NCBI GenBank assembly: GCA_014377155.1
Contig: JACMQD010000061.1
Location: forward strand, 1 to 15,293
Direction of reading: 5' to 3'
From: Herminiimonas sp.
GTDB lineage: Bacteria > Pseudomonadota > Gammaproteobacteria > Burkholderiales > Burkholderiaceae
DNA length: 15,293 nt
Shown: piece by piece, positions 14,262 through 15,293 of the stretch
Layout of the letters: each line of letters starts with the position of its first letter
Position numbering within the stretch: position 1 is the stretch's first letter
The notes under the pieces: model-generated
Told to the model about the DNA's origin: nothing
The model's input: the letters and a program-made list of their open reading frames with translations, nothing else
Database searches by the model: none
Made by a program: the position numbers and the translations under genes

Positions 14262-15293
14262 TCAGTTATGTTGTGCAAGCACTTCGATGAGTCGCTCCAA
14301 CGTGATCGGTTTGGTCAAATGGGCATCGAACCCGGCCTCTAACGATTTGCGCTTGTCCTCTTGCTGTCCCCAACCCGTTGCCGCAATGAGAGTCATGGGA
14401 CGTCCCCAATCGGTAACGCGCACGCGCCTCGCCAGCTCATGACCATTGATATCGGGGAGACCGACATCGAGTAACGCGCAATCGGGCTTGAACTCTTCCA
14501 TGAGTCGAAGTCCGTCCATTCCGTTATAGGCGCTGGCTACCGTATGTCCCATCATTTCCAACAGCATTGCCAGTGTTTCGGCAGCGTCGATGTTGTCGTC
14601 CACGATCAGAACGCGGCGGGGCGCAGCCTGTGGATTTGGCGCTTGTTCGAGTGCCGGTTCCAACGCAATCTCGCTTTTCGGAAGCTTCACTTCAAATACA
14701 CTTCCTTTACCCAAGCCCTGGCTCCGAGCCTGTACGGTGCCACCGTGAAGCTCAGTCAAACTGCGTACCAATGCCAGCCCAATACCCATTCCCACACCGT
14801 CAGGCGCTTTGTCGGCCACCGTATTCAGTTGGGCAAACATCTCGAAGATACGTTCGAGCTGACCATCCGGTATGCCCTGCCCGGTGTCGCCGACTTCAAC
14901 GACTATCTCGGTTCCTTCTTCTCTGGAGCGCAAAGAAATCTCGCCGCCAGCCGGCGTGAACTTTATCGCATTGCCCAGCAGGTTGGAAAAAATCTGGGTC
15001 AGCCTGGTGATATCGCCGTCGACACCCATGATCCGATCCGGCACCTGCACTCTCAAGACTTGCCCTGCGGCCCGGGCGGCCGGCAGGGCCGCCTCGACCG
15101 CTGCGTGGAGGATGGTGACAAGGTTCACTTTACTTTTACGCAGTTGTATCTTTCCTTGGGTAATGCGGGAGGCTTCCAAAAGATCATCGACAAGGTGGAT
15201 GATCTGTCCCAGCTGCCTTTCAAAGACGCCGCGCGTGCTGTGCCAGACGGCGGCGTCGGAAGGCCGCAACTTCAGCGTCTCCAGCACATTTGA
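14262..15293 (-). CDS. Hybrid histidine kinase (HATPase + REC), 5'-truncated by window edge
   Basis: The frame stays open to the right edge, reading S-N-V-L-E-T-L, the continuation of a 'HELRNPLAPI-N-L' H-box. The true start and the phospho-accepting His therefore lie outside, and the GTG at 15287 is only an internal Val. Numbering from that GTG: dimerisation helix with IIHLVDDLLEASRITQGKI, HATPase with NLLGNAIKFT (N106), GDTGQGIPD (D134) and GVGMGIGLAL (~165-172), a linker, then a C-terminal REC domain with D230-D231, phospho-acceptor D274 (LLDVGLPD), T304 and K326. All key REC residues are present. The C-terminal receiver with no HPT is typical of orphan hybrid kinases common in Burkholderiales. 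It converges with the repeat gene, about 100 bp past that gene's terminator. The signal and output are unknown. Confidence 0.92.
   Translation of the reverse strand, partial: SNVLETLKLRPSDAAVWHSTRGVFERQLGQIIHLVDDLLEASRITQGKIQLRKSKVNLVTILHAAVEAALPAARAAGQVLRVQVPDRIMGVDGDITRLTQIFSNLLGNAIKFTPAGGEISLRSREEGTEIVVEVGDTGQGIPDGQLERIFEMFAQLNTVADKAPDGVGMGIGLALVRSLTELHGGTVQARSQGLGKGSVFEVKLPKSEIALEPALEQAPNPQAAPRRVLIVDDNIDAAETLAMLLEMMGHTVASAYNGMDGLRLMEEFKPDCALLDVGLPDINGHELARRVRVTDWGRPMTLIAATGWGQQEDKRKSLEAGFDAHLTKPITLERLIEVLAQHN

Overview
The window looks like chromosomal DNA of a Gram-negative, moderately GC-rich betaproteobacterium, most likely Burkholderiales and plausibly Oxalobacteraceae. The evidence is the four-gene DUF3348 / DUF802 / OmpA-like / DUF2894 cluster, the RpfC/RpfF-type genes, the codon usage, and HrpL-type promoter motifs. 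The assignment is inferred from gene content, not measured. Both window edges cut a sensor-kinase gene. I see no insertion sequence, phage gene, rRNA, complete tRNA or CRISPR array.

Region 1 (1-5943) looks like a DSF (diffusible signal factor) quorum-sensing locus. The 3' part of a hybrid histidine kinase with RpfC-like architecture (HisKA, HATPase, REC, HPT) runs rightward. It faces a leftward pair made of a FabF-like ketosynthase and an RpfF-like crotonase (DSF synthase) that overlap by ATGA. Between them lie a divergent pair: a DJ-1/PfpI-AraC regulator (leftward) and an alpha/beta hydrolase with an Asp nucleophile (rightward). A plausible reading is synthesis (ketosynthase + RpfF), sensing (RpfC), and a side module that modifies or responds to a related molecule. 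The role of the side module is inference.

Region 2 (5944-10627) starts with a divergent intergenic region holding a very good sigma70 promoter (TTGAAT-N17-TATAAT). The promoter is followed by a perfect 14-bp palindrome in the leader. Then comes a tight four-gene operon in which every junction overlaps. Its core is a 730-aa MotA/TolQ/ZorA-like membrane protein with a very long helical cytoplasmic tail, and a MotB/ZorB-like protein with one membrane helix carrying an Asp and an OmpA peptidoglycan-binding domain. The two flanking proteins (DUF3348, DUF2894) are soluble and uncharacterised. Together they look like an ion-driven envelope motor related to Zorya ZorAB, without the known Zorya effector genes.

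Region 3 (10628-14164) is a 575-bp leader with two close matches to the HrpL hrp box (GGAACT-N16-CCACNNA). The second lies 131 bp before a 925-aa protein made of four 158-aa tandem repeats, each built of three related ~50-aa modules. The protein has no signal peptide, and its domain before the repeats recalls HrpK/HrpF-type secreted proteins, so it is a candidate type III secretion substrate. A strong rho-independent terminator follows, preceded by a pair of short sequences resembling a tRNA D-arm.

Region 4 (14262-15293) is a leftward hybrid histidine kinase (HATPase + REC) whose start and phospho-accepting His lie beyond the window.
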